DNA from: Coprobacter secundus | GTDB taxonomy: Bacteria; Bacteroidota; Bacteroidia; Bacteroidales; Coprobacteraceae | Length of the DNA: 64,000 nucleotides | Direction of reading: 5' to 3' | Assembly: GCA_000803105.1 (NCBI GenBank) | Contig: JTDA01000008.1 | Span: 62,001 to 126,000 of the forward strand | Shown: positions 61,597 through 64,000 of the stretch, piece after piece | Layout of the letters: each line of letters starts with the position of its first letter | How positions within the stretch are numbered: position 1 is the first letter of the stretch | Position numbers and translations under genes: made by a program | Notes under the pieces: model-generated | Database searches by the model: none | Seen by the model: only the letters and a program-made list of their open reading frames with translations | What the model was told of the DNA's origin: nothing

Positions 61597-64000
61597 TTAT
61601 AAATGATTTCTATCGATAGATAATACTTCTTGCTGGGTAAAAGCATATTTTATGCATAATTGTTGATCTATTTCTGATATAGATTTGTTCCATTTAATAT
61701 CGCTTTGATTACTAAAATCTTGTAGTGGAATAAATCTAAAAACATCTTGAGATACTTGCATAGTACCTCGACCAAAAAACAATAATGCCTTAAAAAAGTT
61801 TGTACAAATGTATTTATAACAATTTTTCTGTTCTATCTCAGTGTCAAATGGTCCAATCAAAAGGAAAGTCTCTGTACAGACTGAGTTTTGTTCTCCTATG
61901 ATGGTTTCAGGTGGATTGAAAGCATTTGTAGAATAACTGGTTGTAAAAAATAATTTATACTTGTTTACTGCTGCTTTGTTTTTTGTTATAATTTCAGGTG
62001 AAATATATCCAATCGTCCTTCTTGCTCCTCCTTTAATTCCTTTCACACCATAAATTTTTACGCTCCCATAGAAAGGCTCTGCTTGTAAATTAGACAGTGG
62101 ATATCTTTCTGGCGAATTAAATAAATCCTTTCTGATTCCAAACGGCTGGGTTAATGAGACTATCTCCTTAAATAAGGAGCAATTTGTAGAAGTTTTAGCA
62201 ATAATAGATTGACGACGGTTGTCACGTATAACGATATCAGAATTTCCATCGGATAAGAATCTTGTAGATACAAAAAACTCTTTATTAGCTGAAATATAAG
62301 TGTAACGCAACTTACCATTGTGCTTATTACTCCAAAGAAAATAACAGATTCCACCATCTATATGCTGCCCGTTAAAACATTCACCAGAATCCTCATAATC
62401 ATAGATGGATGCAATATGTTTATCTTCCATCATTTCTTTTCTGAATGGTTTGAGAACAGCTTTTCCTCCAATCATCCATTTTGAAGGCATAATCAGGGAA
62501 ACGTATTCAGGTCTGATCTGTTTTGCTATCCGTACAAATATTTGGTATATAGGATTTGCAGCATCGTCAGATGCACCGCTTCCATCATTGATTTGGTATG
62601 GAGGATTACCGACTATAGCATTAATCTTCATGTCTTTGCCTATTAAGTCATGTACTTTTTTAATGAATAATTCTGATTGATTCTTTATTTTGTTGATAAG
62701 ATCTTCCGGAGCCCACATATTTGTCTTTGCTTTACGGAATCCAGCAAGCGTACGTTTGGTAATACTCTTAGCCATTGGAGTCTTACAGATGACAAAGATG
62801 TTTTCCGCTATGACCTTGTCCCATACAGTCTGCTGCTCCTCTACCGTTTCTACAGCGAACAGAGAAGCCTTTACCCTTGCCCGGTAAATGCCGTATGCCA
62901 TATAGAGCGGATAAAGTCCGGATTTGGAATTGATTTCCAGAATACGGGATTCAGGGGAGAAAACTTCTGCAGTAACCTCTCCTTTATCTATAAACCGTGG
63001 TTCAGAAATCACATTCTGGTACTCCGTGTCATAGAAGTTATAGCCTCCCAAACAGTCACCGAGGTGCATGTTTACCACGCGCCACGGAGTAAGCACCGTT
63101 TCCTTGTCCGGATTGCGGAAAGTACTGAATATGTCCGTAATCCGTTCGATTCGTTCCTCTATACTCAGCTTGTCCGCGGCACGGGCCATCGCACGGATTC
63201 GTTTTCCGGCTGCACAGAATATTTCCGGATCATAGTATTTTTTGAAGCTGTTGAATTTCTGCTTGGTCACTCCCTTGGGCATGAACTCTTCCCATGACTG
63301 CGGGTCAATGAGTGAGGCAAAATTATCAATCGTGATTTCCTGATTCTCATCACTCAGTTCCGCGCCATAAATCAACAGGGGCATACGGATGGATATGCCA
63401 CGGAGTATGGAAATGGCCGCTTCTCTGTTCTTGGTTTTCTTTTTCAGTTCTTCCAGCCGCTTCCGATCTTCCTCCGTAAGCTCCTTCTTGGGTTTCTTCT
63501 CCAGCTTCTCCTTTTCCTCATATTCCTCATTGTTCAGTCCCTGACTGTTGATGTCCACCTGGTTGGTCTTGGGCATGGCTTTGGTCTGGCCGATGATCTT
63601 TTTCAGGTCATCGAATTCCTGTAGTTCCAGATCATCCAGTTTCATCAGCTCATCGTTATACAGACTGTTGTCCTCAAACCCGTTACGGACGACACGTTCC
63701 ACATATACCCGTTTCAACTGTTCCAGCATACGGGGAACATCAAAGCGGTTCATCTGTGAACCCTCAATGGATATAATGGGACAGAAATTGATAAACTCAC
63801 CCATAGCCTTACGGTCACTTTGTGAAGTTTTTCCGGCTTTGGATGATATTTTGGCAGTTTCAGCAATCACTTTCAGGGTACGGTCCGGAGCAAAATCAAA
63901 AACGTAGCACTGCTCCTTCACCCGTCCGTTGATGGTAGCCGGTGTCTGTACGCGGAAGATGGTCTGCATATAACTGGATGCGGCTGTATTATAGGAACCG
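61597..64000 (-). CDS. Type ISP-like restriction enzyme, C-terminal helicase and methyltransferase part (partial)
   Basis: The frame is open through the window edge. About 800 codons are present and the start lies outside. Near the edge, reading into the gene, is SYNTAASSYMQTIFRVQTPA followed by CYVFDFAPDRTLKV, the last helicase motif (VI-like) of an SF2 motor. A charged linker (KEKLEKKPKKELTEEDRKRLEELKKK) follows, then an N6-adenine methyltransferase with NAIVGNPPYQINDG (NPPY), and a target-recognition-like C-terminus. This order matches single-chain restriction-methylation enzymes with a DEAD/DEAH helicase and Eco57I-type methylase. The nuclease domain would be upstream. It converges on the HEPN gene. 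Confidence 0.8.
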   Translation of the reverse strand, partial: GSYNTAASSYMQTIFRVQTPATINGRVKEQCYVFDFAPDRTLKVIAETAKISSKAGKTSQSDRKAMGEFINFCPIISIEGSQMNRFDVPRMLEQLKRVYVERVVRNGFEDNSLYNDELMKLDDLELQEFDDLKKIIGQTKAMPKTNQVDINSQGLNNEEYEEKEKLEKKPKKELTEEDRKRLEELKKKTKNREAAISILRGISIRMPLLIYGAELSDENQEITIDNFASLIDPQSWEEFMPKGVTKQKFNSFKKYYDPEIFCAAGKRIRAMARAADKLSIEERIERITDIFSTFRNPDKETVLTPWRVVNMHLGDCLGGYNFYDTEYQNVISEPRFIDKGEVTAEVFSPESRILEINSKSGLYPLYMAYGIYRARVKASLFAVETVEEQQTVWDKVIAENIFVICKTPMAKSITKRTLAGFRKAKTNMWAPEDLINKIKNQSELFIKKVHDLIGKDMKINAIVGNPPYQINDGSGASDDAANPIYQIFVRIAKQIRPEYVSLIMPSKWMIGGKAVLKPFRKEMMEDKHIASIYDYEDSGECFNGQHIDGGICYFLWSNKHNGKLRYTYISANKEFFVSTRFLSDGNSDIVIRDNRRQSIIAKTSTNCSLFKEIVSLTQPFGIRKDLFNSPERYPLSNLQAEPFYGSVKIYGVKGIKGGARRTIGYISPEIITKNKAAVNKYKLFFTTSYSTNAFNPPETIIGEQNSVCTETFLLIGPFDTEIEQKNCYKYICTNFFKALLFFGRGTMQVSQDVFRFIPLQDFSNQSDIKWNKSISEIDQQLCIKYAFTQQEVLSIDRNHL

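Noticed and set aside
62677..63297. A 206-codon frame opposite the type ISP-like enzyme
   Set aside because: Antisense of the methylase/linker region, with no family features.

Overview
The window looks like a chromosomal segment of a gut-type Bacteroidales (phylum Bacteroidota). The evidence is low GC with AT-rich spacers, -7 boxes of the TAnnTTTG type, many lipoproteins, a TonB-dependent receptor with a carboxypeptidase-regulatory-like N-terminus, a FimB/Mfa2-type fimbrial locus, and the operon ileS - DksA-like - lspA - DUF4296. I cannot name the genus with confidence.

Bases 1-30485 are ordinary core genome. In order they hold a partial lipoprotein with a carbohydrate-esterase-type N-domain, nfo, a TrmH/SpoU methyltransferase, the ileS operon on the minus strand, a nitroreductase - DUF2520 - KdsC - Maf operon on the minus strand, a secreted endonuclease/exonuclease/phosphatase-fold lipoprotein, a TonB-dependent receptor, comEC, rpe, a 52-residue small gene, an ECF sigma factor, a sugar nucleotidyltransferase, a three-gene fimbria-like operon, miaA, pepT, a DNA/RNA non-specific endonuclease and mnmE.

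From the 3' end of mnmE to the window end is accessory DNA, which I read as two integrative elements side by side. Element A (about 30.48-55.26 kb) starts with a zinc-binding, four-HTH DNA-binding protein and an intact tyrosine recombinase. A membrane-anchored hypothetical, an excisionase-like HTH protein and a RepA-like ATPase follow, then a 1.4-kb non-coding tract with a diverged direct repeat. Its cargo is defence-like: a PD-(D/E)XK nuclease overlapping a large helical protein, RhuM, AbiH, a type I restriction locus (hsdR, hsdS, hsdM) with an OLD-like ATPase/TOPRIM gene between hsdS and hsdR, an AlbA_2/Schlafen-type regulator, an XRE repressor, and two metallophosphoesterases around a coiled-coil protein.

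Element B (from about 55.26 kb past the window end) starts with paralogues of the four-HTH protein and the recombinase, but this recombinase is truncated before its tyrosine. Its cargo is a GHKL ATPase fused to a nuclease, a DUF262 protein overlapping a HEPN protein, and the C-terminal part of a large helicase-methyltransferase restriction enzyme.

The junction of A and B carries TGCATCGGCAAGTAA, which re-creates the last four codons and stop of mnmE (Cys-Ile-Gly-Lys-stop). This supports the mnmE 3' end as the attachment site and two successive insertions there. The best candidates for undescribed systems are the nuclease/helical pair at 36.9-40.3 kb, the GHKL-nuclease + DUF262 + HEPN module at 57.8-61.5 kb, and the four-HTH recombinase partner.
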